Positions 26,759 through 35,927 of a DNA stretch of 64,000 nucleotides are shown here, one piece after another. Where the stretch lies: assembly GCA_030765525.1 (NCBI GenBank), contig JAVCCK010000042.1:124001-188000 (forward strand), read 5' to 3'. Numbering within the stretch: the stretch's first letter is position 1; every line of letters begins with the position of its first letter. The notes below the pieces were generated by a model that was given only the letters and a program-made list of their open reading frames with translations, was not told where the DNA came from and made no database searches. The position numbers and the translations under genes were made by a program. The DNA comes from Candidatus Lernaella stagnicola. GTDB taxonomy: Bacteria; Lernaellota; Lernaellaia; Lernaellales; Lernaellaceae.

Positions 26759-29083
26759 TTATGCCAGCGTACACGATGGGCAGAACGTAACTAAGCGATC
26801 GTTTCGTTGATGCTTGGCACCCAGTTTTCCTTGGGTAGCAATAGTCGCAAGCGGGTATCGGCCGCTGAAATCCGAGCACTGGCAGGAGACGTGTATTTCA
26901 CCGTTTTCGAAAATAAACGACAGTCCAAGCTCGGCCAAGAAAACCGGTACCCGAACGCTCAGTTTCCTGTTCTTGTCAAGTTTTTGTTGAACAATATCAC
27001 GGAAGTCAGTTCTCCAATCGTAAAATGACAAGTTGTGCAACAACTCGGATATCAGCAATACTTTGGGCTTCAATTTGACGGTGAGATCGATAAGTTTGGT
27101 TAATCCTAAGTGACTTCCGCTTTCTCGATTATCTCCCAGCAATTCTTCAAATTTCACAGAACCGAGATTCGCGATTAGAAGATCGATACGCTTATCTTGA
27201 CGTCGTTCGGTGATGTCGGCTGAGTTAATCGCTTTTGCGTCACCTGTGTAAACGATCCGATACTTCTTTTCCAGGTGTTCAAATATTAAATCAAAACCAC
27301 ATGAGTGATCCATACACTCTTCCGTGGCGGGAAAAGTCGTAATTCCACGGGTTAAGTGCTGTACGGAAAAGGAACTAACACTCAACCACTTCGCTGTTTC
27401 GTATTCGTGCGGGGCAGGACACTTGCCCCCGTACCACGTTGATTTCGTGAGTTGGAGTCGATCGACCCCAGGTACCTCGACCGGACAATGACGATCCTCC
27501 GGTACGCATTGGCGCACGCAGTCACATTTTTGACTAGTTATTGTCTCGCGTCCCAGGCCAATCGGGTGCATTTTCGAGCAAAGATTCCTATCCCGAGTTA
27601 AGTCACTTATCGGCGCAAACACATCGAAAGGCGCAATAATATTAATTGGTTGCAGCTTTTTTCCCGGGGCAAGGTTCTTATTTATTTTACCTTGGACCAG
27701 CATTAACCGGATGAGGTCTCCGGCGTGGTCAATGTGAGAGTGGGACACCAGGACGTATCGAATATCGTGAAACGAATACGGAGTAAACGCATAAAACGCC
27801 CGGAGATAATCTAGTCCGGGGTCGATCACCACACCTTTCTTTTCGCCTAGACCGAGAAAATAGCCGCCACCGATATTGCCCATCGGCTCCTTACTCCAGT
27901 CAAACAACGATGTGTCGGAGCCCCACCGGCGTAAACAAACAAGGCGCGCGCCGAATTCAGGTGGTTGCCGGCGCTCTTCTAACCGAATTGTCGGCCACGA
28001 GGAAATACCCGCCGCCGGCGCGAGCATTAATTTAAAAAGCTGTTGAAGGGGCGGCGGTGACTTCGAACGCGGCGGTGCCTCCGAAAGCTTTTGAAGCGTT
28101 TCCCCCGATATCGTGCCGCTTTTAAAATATTTTGATTCCAAAAACGTTTCTATGAAAGAATACCCTGGTTGACCCGCAATTTGGTTTTCTTTGTCCGTAG
28201 TTACAGCAAGCCTCGCCGCCTCAAAATAATCAATACCGGCCTGTTCATCCAGCCCCATACTCCACGCCGCCTCGGCAATATTTACCCGCAAATCCTTCGA
28301 TAGCCCCGATTCCTTGGAAGTCGTCAACCAACGTGGCTTCCTTGCGCCATTGTCATCGATAGACAAGAGAATAAATCTCAAATAAGCAAGCTCAAAAACG
28401 GGAAGCTCCGTAAAACTCGAAATATTTGACGAAATGCCAAGAAGGACCCCTAAAACAGTGCGAGCTTTTTCCACCATTCTTCGGGTCCAGTTTTCGTCAA
28501 AACCCATCAATCGCGTCGCCGTTTTGCCTATTTCCTTTACTAGCTTTTCCGACGCATTGTCCATGATTCCAAGAATTTCAGCTTGTCGGGCAACCTCGTG
28601 CCACAAACCCGCCTCGCATAATAACCATAAGCCAGTTCTTAGAAAGACAAACCTGCGACTGTCTCTTTGAAGCAGTCCGTTAACGTAAGAGTAGTATTTC
28701 GATATCAGGTCTTCACGTTTACGCGCACCGATTGAAAATAAGAGCATCTCTGAATCTAAAACCTTTTCGCGCTCATTTTCGCTTTTTGAATGAATTAGTG
28801 CCAAGATACAATTTTCACCCAGCAATCCGACCACAAAACGAAATAAACAATCTTCGTTCGGTTTCTTTCCTTTCTCCCTGGGAATCAATATCATTGAAGC
28901 CAAATACAATTGTTGCGAACAAATCGACGTTGCCGAATATTGCACGATCAGGGCTTTATGAACTTGATCATAATCCAAGACATTCCGAATTGCCCGAGGA
29001 CAACGCCCGAATCTCTTCTCAATCCGAAGCCGTGCCCTCCTGAGGAGTTGCCGTGTTTCGATAATTTGCTTAGGCATAATCAT
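26759..29083 (-). CDS. Large protein with C-terminal metallo-beta-lactamase fold (island gene 2)
   Basis: About 774 aa. The first 360 or so residues are mainly helical and unlike any family I recognise. The C-terminal half is an MBL-fold domain with YFLGLGEKKGVVIDPG, the metal motif HSHIDH (about residues 448-453), a further His in SVQHLTRG (about 576), the metal-bridging Asp in VYTGDAK (about 615) and a final His in SELLHN (about 683). All metal ligands appear present, so hydrolase or nuclease activity is possible. A cysteine-rich insertion (CDCVRQC, CP) lies between the first and second motifs, and the C-terminus has further cysteines (CQC, CPSC). The start is taken as ATG 29083; TTG 29095 and ATG 29077 are alternatives. 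It overlaps island gene 1. Confidence 0.85.
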   Translation of the reverse strand: MIMPKQIIETRQLLRRARLRIEKRFGRCPRAIRNVLDYDQVHKALIVQYSATSICSQQLYLASMILIPREKGKKPNEDCLFRFVVGLLGENCILALIHSKSENEREKVLDSEMLLFSIGARKREDLISKYYSYVNGLLQRDSRRFVFLRTGLWLLCEAGLWHEVARQAEILGIMDNASEKLVKEIGKTATRLMGFDENWTRRMVEKARTVLGVLLGISSNISSFTELPVFELAYLRFILLSIDDNGARKPRWLTTSKESGLSKDLRVNIAEAAWSMGLDEQAGIDYFEAARLAVTTDKENQIAGQPGYSFIETFLESKYFKSGTISGETLQKLSEAPPRSKSPPPLQQLFKLMLAPAAGISSWPTIRLEERRQPPEFGARLVCLRRWGSDTSLFDWSKEPMGNIGGGYFLGLGEKKGVVIDPGLDYLRAFYAFTPYSFHDIRYVLVSHSHIDHAGDLIRLMLVQGKINKNLAPGKKLQPINIIAPFDVFAPISDLTRDRNLCSKMHPIGLGRETITSQKCDCVRQCVPEDRHCPVEVPGVDRLQLTKSTWYGGKCPAPHEYETAKWLSVSSFSVQHLTRGITTFPATEECMDHSCGFDLIFEHLEKKYRIVYTGDAKAINSADITERRQDKRIDLLIANLGSVKFEELLGDNRESGSHLGLTKLIDLTVKLKPKVLLISELLHNLSFYDWRTDFRDIVQQKLDKNRKLSVRVPVFLAELGLSFIFENGEIHVSCQCSDFSGRYPLATIATQGKLGAKHQRNDRLVTFCPSCTLA

Positions 29084-32000
29084 CCAGGTACTCAAGCGTT
29101 TCTCTTAGCCGTTCATATTTGACAAACAACCCGAGATCCCAAAGCGAAAAAATCGAAACAATTGCCGCCCCGAAATATTTTCGCCTCGTCCCCGGCTCCG
29201 CCGCATACAATCCTCCGGCAGGGTCTACAACAAGCGGCGGATTCCCCTTTTTGAAGTCGAATGTGCCGTCCGTCCTCTTTCTCTCGACGACGGCAAGCGT
29301 GCTTTCCGATAAAACGTGCGTCAAATACTCTGAAAGAACATACCGAGAGTAAAACACTCCAGCTTCATGTTTGTTTTTCCCGGCTGACCTGTCGAAAGCC
29401 GAAACAATGTTTTTGGTAAAATCTATTCCGGACCCGTAATGTTTCTTTGTTCGACAATGACCGCCCCACAACGCACGACGAACTGCAAAAAGAAACTCAA
29501 CGAACCCCGGGTATCGTTGATTTATCTTTGCGTCTCCATGCAATTGCTTCAACTTCAGAGACCATTCGGCAATTTGCTCCAGACTCTCAACGATCTTGTC
29601 TCCAAATTCGCCAATCGCCAGGTCCACTTCCGCACAAGCAAGGTTATCAAAGCACTGCCATACTTGGTTCCAATTCTTTGCGTCTCCTCCGGCCAAACTT
29701 TCAAGGAACGGGTCTCCCAGAAGCCAACCTCCACACGCCTCCATTTCCTCGCCGTAATGTTTTTTTAGCGCAATGGGTGAATTGAACGCGGCCGTCGTTG
29801 GTTGCTGCCGCAATGACAACAGATATCTGACAACCAATTGACAGCGGTAATCATTATTCGACTCCAATCCAGGCCCATAATTCACTGTGTTGGCGTAATA
29901 CACACCGAACCACTTCTTATAAAGTTCGTCGCCCTTCTCGTCGCTCGAAAATACGAGGTCGCGACACATCTGGTCTGCCGCGATTTCTTCGAAAAGGTCC
30001 CCTAACTGCGCGACCAGCGATTCTGAATGACCGGCAATAAAGGTCTCCATAAGGCGTTTTGCTATTTTTTTGTAAATAGTAATGATCTCAAATACTGGCC
30101 TCATTCCATCTAGTTGGCGCAAGGAGTGATGAAAGCTCTCATGCATTTCGTACGGATAAGTCTCCGGTTGCATCATTTCTATCATGTTTTTTTGCGTGAC
30201 CGCGCCAATTCTCGACGACAACAAAACTCCCGTTCGTTTCTCTCCAATGACTGTGAATCCCGGCAATTCAACATATGGCTTTTTCACTTCTTTACATTTT
30301 CTTGTTGTCGCAACCAGACCCGATGCGAACAATCCGTCTATGCCTGTCAACAAATGCTGGATGCCTCCTTTAAATTCCAGCGTGAAATCAGACACCTCGC
30401 TAAACGGCGGCGAAGCGTTCAAGCGATTGTTGAGCGCTTGTCGAAATGACTGTACACAGCGCGCCAAATCGGCGACAACATCTTCCCATTGTCTTGAGGT
30501 CCGATTAGTCGCTCCGTCTTCCTCTCGTATTGCCGCGCCTAAATGACTCAACCAGTTGATCAAAAGCACTAGTGGCGGGCCCAGATCAACAATGGTGTCA
30601 TACAATACTTCATCTTTCACAATCATATCATATACCGCGATTAACGATTCGATTTCCGATCTAAGATGCCGCGGTAATTGTAAAACGCGAGCGGCTGTTT
30701 TTGGTTTTATTTCATCCTTTGAAAGGGTTTTTTCACCACGGTACAAAGGCCCCATTTGCAGCGATTCTAGATCAAGACAGAGCCGATCAGATTCTTTTTC
30801 TTCTGCCTCATTATATTGCACCGGAACACCAAGACTGGTGACATGTTTACTCAATGGCAAGCTCAGTTCTACATCATGTGTCAAGCGAACAAAATCGACA
30901 ATAAAGTCAATCGTGGAAACCGCTCGTCCGTCGTCTTCGAAGCCTTTACCGGTGCGCCAAACCAAATCTGTATGACCCGGACGCGACACGTAACGGCGTT
31001 TTTGTTCGGAATCGCCGTTCGAAGTTCCCACGCTAGTCTTTTTGTCGGCGTTTTCTTCATTCGCTTTTTCGCCAAGCATTTCTTTTCTTATATCTTCCGC
31101 ATCGCTGATCGTATCACCGAAGTAACCGGGTAATATTCCCAATCCAATATCCGGCACAACACGTCCTTCGATACTGTAAACATTTTTGACGTGTCTCGCA
31201 ATCTGTTCGGCGTTTTCGCCCTTTTTATTTCTTTCAAGAACATCAGTAAAAACACCAATGTGAAGACCAAGCGTCGTCCAAGACGCTGCATACAAGCTCA
31301 TTTCCCGCAATGCTATTTCTAATTTCGCGCCATTTTCAGGCTTTTTCAGTTCTTCATCGTCGAGCAGCCTCAACAGGACTGGGTTCTTGCGCAAAGTCTT
31401 GATTGATTCCGGTTTCTTACTTAGTAATTCGCCGAGAGTGGTGTCTCGAATGGACAATATTGAACTGACCATCTGAGAGTAGTCTTTACCGAATACCAAA
31501 AGCGTTATCTCATTCCAACCAAGCGGTTCGAGAACACAACATCGAAGGTCGTCATTATTGTCCTCGCTTTGAGGTTTCACTTGTTCTCGCGTTGCCAAGA
31601 TGGCTTCGCGCACAATACTCGCCCCTAGAACCAAGGTGAGGATGGGATTCACCTTCAGCTTACAGAATGCAAAAAGCGGCCATTTTACTCTGCTTGAATT
31701 ATCACCGTTCTTGTCGTCGCCACAGCCTAGTTCCGCTAGTAGCTTATCCGGCGCGAAAAACCAGGGATTTGTCCTTGAACTTCTGCTTTCTCGGGGTGTT
31801 TGTGTCGCTTTTGTGAAATCCGGCACCGCCTGCATCGCGATTTGAATTGAGCCACTCAACGGAACGTGAAGTTGCGGTGCCAAAGAAAACGCGTCGACAC
31901 AGCTAATTGAACAAAGGTCGAATGGACCCCACATATAATAAAATAACGGATTGTATAATTTCTCGAATTCCGCTTTATGTTTAGGAGATACCCTTTTTTT

Positions 32001-32177
32001 GTTTTTTGTTTCGTATCGTCCTAGCGTTTCGGAAACTCGTTCTTTATATTCTCCGTACCGGCCGCGCAGTTCTTTGTAGGTGTCAATCGTTTTCCCGGGT
32101 CGTGTACTGTGAAGAGAGGTTATTACGCCGTAGTCGGAAAGTACACAACTCTCTTGGTCCGATGGTGTGTTTGCCAA
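29070..32177 (-). CDS. Unknown 1035-aa protein with gluzincin-type zinc-peptidase signature (island gene 1)
   Basis: No overall family recognised. Residues 679-683 read HESFH (HExxH) and residues 731-735 read EIAAD (ExxxD), 47 residues apart, the ligand arrangement of gluzincin metallopeptidases. Both lie in predicted helices (YPYEMHESFHHSLRQL and DLFEEIAADQMCRDL). The N-terminal 400 residues may form a separate domain; residues about 355-400 are a charged, low-complexity linker. No signal peptide or membrane helix, so the protein is cytoplasmic. The start is TTG at 32177 with GAGG five bases upstream. A TTGACA promoter precedes it, and its end overlaps the MBL gene, so they form one operon. 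Confidence 0.85.
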   Translation of the reverse strand: MANTPSDQESCVLSDYGVITSLHSTRPGKTIDTYKELRGRYGEYKERVSETLGRYETKNKKRVSPKHKAEFEKLYNPLFYYMWGPFDLCSISCVDAFSLAPQLHVPLSGSIQIAMQAVPDFTKATQTPRESRSSRTNPWFFAPDKLLAELGCGDDKNGDNSSRVKWPLFAFCKLKVNPILTLVLGASIVREAILATREQVKPQSEDNNDDLRCCVLEPLGWNEITLLVFGKDYSQMVSSILSIRDTTLGELLSKKPESIKTLRKNPVLLRLLDDEELKKPENGAKLEIALREMSLYAASWTTLGLHIGVFTDVLERNKKGENAEQIARHVKNVYSIEGRVVPDIGLGILPGYFGDTISDAEDIRKEMLGEKANEENADKKTSVGTSNGDSEQKRRYVSRPGHTDLVWRTGKGFEDDGRAVSTIDFIVDFVRLTHDVELSLPLSKHVTSLGVPVQYNEAEEKESDRLCLDLESLQMGPLYRGEKTLSKDEIKPKTAARVLQLPRHLRSEIESLIAVYDMIVKDEVLYDTIVDLGPPLVLLINWLSHLGAAIREEDGATNRTSRQWEDVVADLARCVQSFRQALNNRLNASPPFSEVSDFTLEFKGGIQHLLTGIDGLFASGLVATTRKCKEVKKPYVELPGFTVIGEKRTGVLLSSRIGAVTQKNMIEMMQPETYPYEMHESFHHSLRQLDGMRPVFEIITIYKKIAKRLMETFIAGHSESLVAQLGDLFEEIAADQMCRDLVFSSDEKGDELYKKWFGVYYANTVNYGPGLESNNDYRCQLVVRYLLSLRQQPTTAAFNSPIALKKHYGEEMEACGGWLLGDPFLESLAGGDAKNWNQVWQCFDNLACAEVDLAIGEFGDKIVESLEQIAEWSLKLKQLHGDAKINQRYPGFVEFLFAVRRALWGGHCRTKKHYGSGIDFTKNIVSAFDRSAGKNKHEAGVFYSRYVLSEYLTHVLSESTLAVVERKRTDGTFDFKKGNPPLVVDPAGGLYAAEPGTRRKYFGAAIVSIFSLWDLGLFVKYERLRETLEYLDDYA

Positions 32178-32204
32178 TATCGCCTCGTAATTGTTTAGTG
32201 AGAT

Positions 32205-32234
32205 TTATTACAACTTCTGCAAAGGTAATGTCAA
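32205..32234 (-). promoter_or_regulatory. Promoter of the island operon
   Basis: On the minus strand, TTGACA (32229-32234) and TAATAA (32205-32210) are 18 bp apart, 28 bp ahead of the TTG start. Just upstream lie an inverted repeat AAGTC/GACTT (32233-32249), which overlaps the -35 edge, and a perfect AAAATATTTT palindrome (32253-32262). These are candidate operator sites. Confidence 0.5.
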
Positions 32235-32395
32235 GTCTTAATACGACTTAGTAAAATATTTTGTTCGCGCTGAATATGTCGAGGCTTTCCCGGTTAGTCG
32301 AGGAATGACCAGAATTCACGCCTGAAGTCGCCCGCAAGATTGTTTTGTGTGCGGAGTTCGCCCGCGGAAATGCTCGGCAGAACAATGGATTATTT

Positions 32396-33613
32396 CTAAA
32401 AAACCACCTGCCCACAGCCGCCGCTATCGTCGTCGTCGTCATCGTTATCGTCGTCATCATCATCATCATCGTCGCCGGGGGAACCATATTTGTATTCGGC
32501 AACAAGGTCCCAGATGTCCTGGTTATCTGCGGCGTAGTAGGCCGTCCAGAAGCCCACGCCGCCCACCTCGCGCGTGGCCGCGTAGTCAAGCTTATCGGCC
32601 AGCGAATCCAAATCCTCATACCACAACTGCCGCCAACCGCCCTCATAGAAAATCGCGTACGCCGTGGAGGACGGCGCATCCCACTGGCCGCCGCCGTGCG
32701 CATCGGCCCGGTCCCACGCCTGCAGGATGCCGTAGGCGGTCGCCGAACCCGTCGCCGTGCCGGGAATGCCGGAGCCGGCGCTGGGCCAGTCGTATCCGTA
32801 AAACGGCACGCCCAGCAGCACGCGCTCCAAGGTATAAGGCGTGATGTAGGTTTGATAGTCGTCGAGGGTCCAGTCGTAGGCGTACTGCCCCCAGAAATCC
32901 GACCCGAGCAGCGGCGCCACGGGTCCGGGATCGCCGGTGCGCCAATGGTAGTCGTAGGCCATGATGAACAGCCGGCCGTGCGCGGCCAGCGCGTCGAAAT
33001 CAAACGCGCCGGACCAATCAACCGCCGGGGTATCGACGGACACGATCGCGTCGGGGTCTTCCACCTGCAGGCCGGCTTTCAACTGCTGTACGAAGGTGAC
33101 GAAATTCTGCTTTTGCGCTACCGGCAAACCCTCGAAGTCAACGTTGACGCCGTCCGCCCCGCCCTCGTTGACCGCCTCGACCAACTGGTCGATCGCGTTG
33201 GCGCGGTTTGTCGCGCTGGGCAGAAGCTGATTCATGTCGGTCGCCGAAAAACAAATCACCGCCAGCGTCACGCGCGTTCCCTCCGCATGCGCCGCGGCCA
33301 CGAGGTCCTGCCGGGGCCACCCGTGCAGCGACGTGATATCGCCCTGCCCGTTGAGGTCGGCACCGAAGTAGATAACCTCGTCCAGCACGTCGTATTGCAG
33401 CAGGCCGATGTCGTCGCCCCAATAGGGGTAGAAGCCCGCCACGTAGGGCTCGTCGCCCGCCTTGGCCGGCGCGAGGGGCGGCACGTCGTCCACGTACACG
33501 GGCGACGGATCAACCAGTGTCCGGTAGGCGTTATGCTCAAGTTGGTGAATGCCGGCGAACGCGAAACCGGCGGCCATGGATAGCAACAAAAGGGCGAGCC
33601 ACAAACGCTTCAT
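32396..33613 (-). CDS. Exported GH18-family glycosidase-like protein with Asp-rich tail
   Basis: A 405-aa protein with a signal peptide (residues 1-20) and a GH18 TIM-barrel domain: VAGFYPYWGDD at the first strand, the catalytic motif DGVNVDFEG with acid Glu161, FIMAYDYHW and VLLGVPFYGYDWP. GH18 enzymes cleave GlcNAc-containing polymers such as chitin or peptidoglycan-like glycans; this branch resembles the spore-cortex hydrolase YaaH family. The C-terminus is a run of about 15 Asp with one Asn, ending SGGCGQVVF. ATG 33613 follows AGGAGACTGACCC. Confidence 0.88.
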   Translation of the reverse strand: MKRLWLALLLLSMAAGFAFAGIHQLEHNAYRTLVDPSPVYVDDVPPLAPAKAGDEPYVAGFYPYWGDDIGLLQYDVLDEVIYFGADLNGQGDITSLHGWPRQDLVAAAHAEGTRVTLAVICFSATDMNQLLPSATNRANAIDQLVEAVNEGGADGVNVDFEGLPVAQKQNFVTFVQQLKAGLQVEDPDAIVSVDTPAVDWSGAFDFDALAAHGRLFIMAYDYHWRTGDPGPVAPLLGSDFWGQYAYDWTLDDYQTYITPYTLERVLLGVPFYGYDWPSAGSGIPGTATGSATAYGILQAWDRADAHGGGQWDAPSSTAYAIFYEGGWRQLWYEDLDSLADKLDYAATREVGGVGFWTAYYAADNQDIWDLVAEYKYGSPGDDDDDDDDDNDDDDDDSGGCGQVVF

Positions 33614-33790
33614 GGGTCAGTCTCCTACCCGAAAAGGATCGGCTACCACGCGGCGCTTGTCAACGAAAGCCCGGCATCGTTTCGTCAGGCAGAGTATTCA
33701 CGGCTTGAAATCCGGGGCCGCTACCGCCGAAGAACCAAGGTTACGACGGCGGCAACGACCTGGGTTTTTCACTCTACGAAGTCGCGCCGA

Positions 33791-35692
33791 TCAGCCGTCG
33801 TGGCCCATGCCTTCGAGCGCCGCCTTGACTTCCTCGACGCTGGCGCCGTCTTCCAACGTAGACAGATCGCCCAGTTCGTTTTCTTCGCACAAGGCGCGCA
33901 GCACGCGGCGCATCACTTTGCCCGAGCGTGTCTTGGGCAACTGCATGACCACTCGCAGGGTTTTGGGCGTGGCGATTGCGCCGATCTTTTGGCGGATGGA
34001 CAGGATCAACTCTTTGATGACTTCCTCGGTCCCCTCGACGCCCTGCTTGAGCACGACGAACGCGGCGATCGCCTGGCCCTTGAGTTCGTCCTTGATGCCG
34101 ATGGCCGAGGCTTCAGCGACCTTCGGATGTTCCGAAAGCACTTCTTCGATCTCGCGCGTGCCCATGCGGTGCCCGGCGACGTTGATCACTTCGTCGGAGC
34201 GGCCGAGCATCCAGAAATAGCCGTCTTCGTCACAGCGGGCATAATCGCCGCTGAGGTAAATCAACGCGCCGTTATCGCCCGTCTTCTGCCAATAGGTTTC
34301 CACGTAGCGCTCGTCGTCGCCCCAAATGGTCAGCAGCGAACCGGGCGGCAGCGGCGGTTTGATGATCAGCGTGCCGCGCATCCCGGCGGCGACTTCCTGT
34401 CCCTTCTCATCCACGACGGCGGCGTTCCAGCCCATGGCGCCCTTGGTCGGGCTGCCCGGCTTGATGGGCAGGGTTTCGATGCCCATGTGATTGGTCAGCA
34501 TCGCCCAGCCGCTTTCGGTCTGCCAATAGTGATCGAGGATCGGCTTTTGCAGCGTGTCGCTCGCCCACTTGTAGGTGGATTCATCCAGCGGCTCGCCGGC
34601 GAGGAAGATGTGGCGCAGCGAACTCAGGTCGTGTTTTTCGATCCACTCGCCTGGGAATTTGCGCAGAATACGCATCGCGGTCGGGGCGGAGAAAACAACG
34701 GTGACGCCGTACTTTTCGATGACCTTCCACCAAATGCCGGGGTTGGGATTATCCGGCGTGCCCTCGAAAACGAGCGTCGGGATGCCGGCCAGCAGCGGCC
34801 CATAAATGATGTAACTGTGCCCGACGACCCAACCGATATCGGAGGTGGACCAATACACGTCGTCGGGTCCGCAACCGTAGATTTGTTCCATCGAGGAGTG
34901 CACGGCGACCATGTAGCCGCCGGTGTCGCGCAGCACGCCTTTGGGTTTGCCGGTCGTGCCGGAGGTGTAAAGGATGTAGCTGGGATCCGTAGACTTCAGA
35001 TGCGCCGGCTCGACCACGGTGTTGGGCGCGGCGTCCATTTCGGTCTGCCAATCCAAGTCGCGGCCTTCCTTCGCCTGCCACTCGGTGATTTTACGATCGT
35101 AGACCAGCACGTGGGGAACGTCGGTCGCGGCCAAGTCCAAAGAGGAATCGACGATCTTCTTCAATAGAACCGGCTTGCCCTTGCGGCTGCTGCCGTCAGC
35201 GCAGATCACCATTTTAGGTTGGCAGTCGTCGATACGGTTGGCCAGGGAGTCGGAGGAGAAACCGCCGAACACAACTGAATGAATCGCCCCGAGGCGCGCG
35301 CAGGCCAAAACGGCGACGAGCGCTTCGGGCACCATCGGCATATAAATGATCACGCGGTCGCCTTTGCCGACGCCGTACTTCAACAAAACATTCGCACAAC
35401 GATTGACCAGACGATACAGTTCAAAAAACGTGATGACCCGACTTTGGCCCGTTTCCGGGCTCTCCCAAATGATCGCGGCCTTGTTGCGCCCGGCGCCGAG
35501 CGCGTGACGATCCACCGCGTTGTAACACAGGTTGGTTTCACCGCCGACAAACCAGCGATAGAAGGGCGGATTGGAATCATCCAGGACCTTGTCCCACTTC
35601 TTATACCAATGAAGCTTTTCCGCTTCCGCGCCCCAAAAACCGGCCGGATCCACAATTGAGCGTTGATGCAACTCCTCGTACTTCTGACTCAT
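33791..35692 (-). CDS. prpE: Propionyl-CoA synthetase (AMP-forming acyl-CoA ligase)
   Basis: A 633-aa enzyme that activates propionate (or acetate) to its CoA thioester through an acyl-adenylate. Motifs are the P-loop-like YTSGTTGKPKGVLRDTGGY, STSDIGWVVGHSYIIYGPLL, DHYWQTESGW, the hinge LSGDYARCDEDGYFWMLGR and the catalytic lysine in PKTRSGKVMRR. The RDTGGY and GWVVGHSYI segments, and the N-terminal SNPPFYRWF and TNLCYNAVDRH, are closer to PrpE than to acetyl-CoA synthetase. The lysine is a known site of regulatory acetylation. ATG 35692 with GGAAAGGG upstream. Propionate versus acetate specificity is inferred. Confidence 0.88.
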   Translation of the reverse strand: MSQKYEELHQRSIVDPAGFWGAEAEKLHWYKKWDKVLDDSNPPFYRWFVGGETNLCYNAVDRHALGAGRNKAAIIWESPETGQSRVITFFELYRLVNRCANVLLKYGVGKGDRVIIYMPMVPEALVAVLACARLGAIHSVVFGGFSSDSLANRIDDCQPKMVICADGSSRKGKPVLLKKIVDSSLDLAATDVPHVLVYDRKITEWQAKEGRDLDWQTEMDAAPNTVVEPAHLKSTDPSYILYTSGTTGKPKGVLRDTGGYMVAVHSSMEQIYGCGPDDVYWSTSDIGWVVGHSYIIYGPLLAGIPTLVFEGTPDNPNPGIWWKVIEKYGVTVVFSAPTAMRILRKFPGEWIEKHDLSSLRHIFLAGEPLDESTYKWASDTLQKPILDHYWQTESGWAMLTNHMGIETLPIKPGSPTKGAMGWNAAVVDEKGQEVAAGMRGTLIIKPPLPPGSLLTIWGDDERYVETYWQKTGDNGALIYLSGDYARCDEDGYFWMLGRSDEVINVAGHRMGTREIEEVLSEHPKVAEASAIGIKDELKGQAIAAFVVLKQGVEGTEEVIKELILSIRQKIGAIATPKTLRVVMQLPKTRSGKVMRRVLRALCEENELGDLSTLEDGASVEEVKAALEGMGHDG

Positions 35693-35777
35693 GAATAAAA
35701 CCCTTTCCTGCTCCGAATTGATCGATGCAAATTATGAAAACGTATTAACAAAAACTCTCATTCTGAAATGTCGTGCC

Positions 35778-35927
35778 TCACGAGAAGGTGGGGGCGTAAA
35801 CGCCCAGCAGCGTGTTGTTGTAATTGAAATCGGCGTTTTTCTGTTCCCAGGTTCCGTATTCCGCCGCCGCGGGCGCCGCTAGTGTCAGCACGCGCAGCAG
35901 CGCGGTCGCCGTCATCAACCTCTTCAT
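35778..35927 (-). CDS. Small secreted peptide (49 aa)
   Basis: A short gene upstream of prpE. GGGAGGG lies seven bases ahead of the ATG. The product has a convincing signal peptide: MKRLMTATALLRVLTLAAP followed by AAA, then a mature part of about 27 residues that contains EYGTWEQKNADFNYNN and ends APTFS. It could be a genuine secreted peptide, or the truncated start of a former outer-membrane or periplasmic protein. No partner is known. Confidence 0.5.
   Translation of the reverse strand: MKRLMTATALLRVLTLAAPAAAEYGTWEQKNADFNYNNTLLGVYAPTFS

Larger units (their letters stand above)
26008..32345. other. A+T-rich genomic island
   Basis: Base composition drops sharply relative to both flanks, with many A/T-ending codons and long A/T runs, and rises again before the GH18 gene. 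The island contains a two-gene minus-strand operon plus one possible small gene. No integrase, transposase, tRNA or clear flanking direct repeat was seen, so the mode of entry is unknown. Boundaries are approximate. Confidence 0.65.

Noticed and set aside
26008-32345. Attachment sites, integrase or insertion sequence bounding the island
   Set aside because: No convincing flanking direct repeats, tRNA or transposase frame were found; a short partial repeat (ACCCGTT...TTCGCC) at 26033 and 26731 is imperfect and both copies lie on the left side.
32248-32404. A frameshift hiding a C-terminal membrane sorting helix after the GH18 Asp tract
   Set aside because: The alternative frames downstream give no hydrophobic helix followed by basic residues, so the short tail ending SGGCGQVVF was kept.
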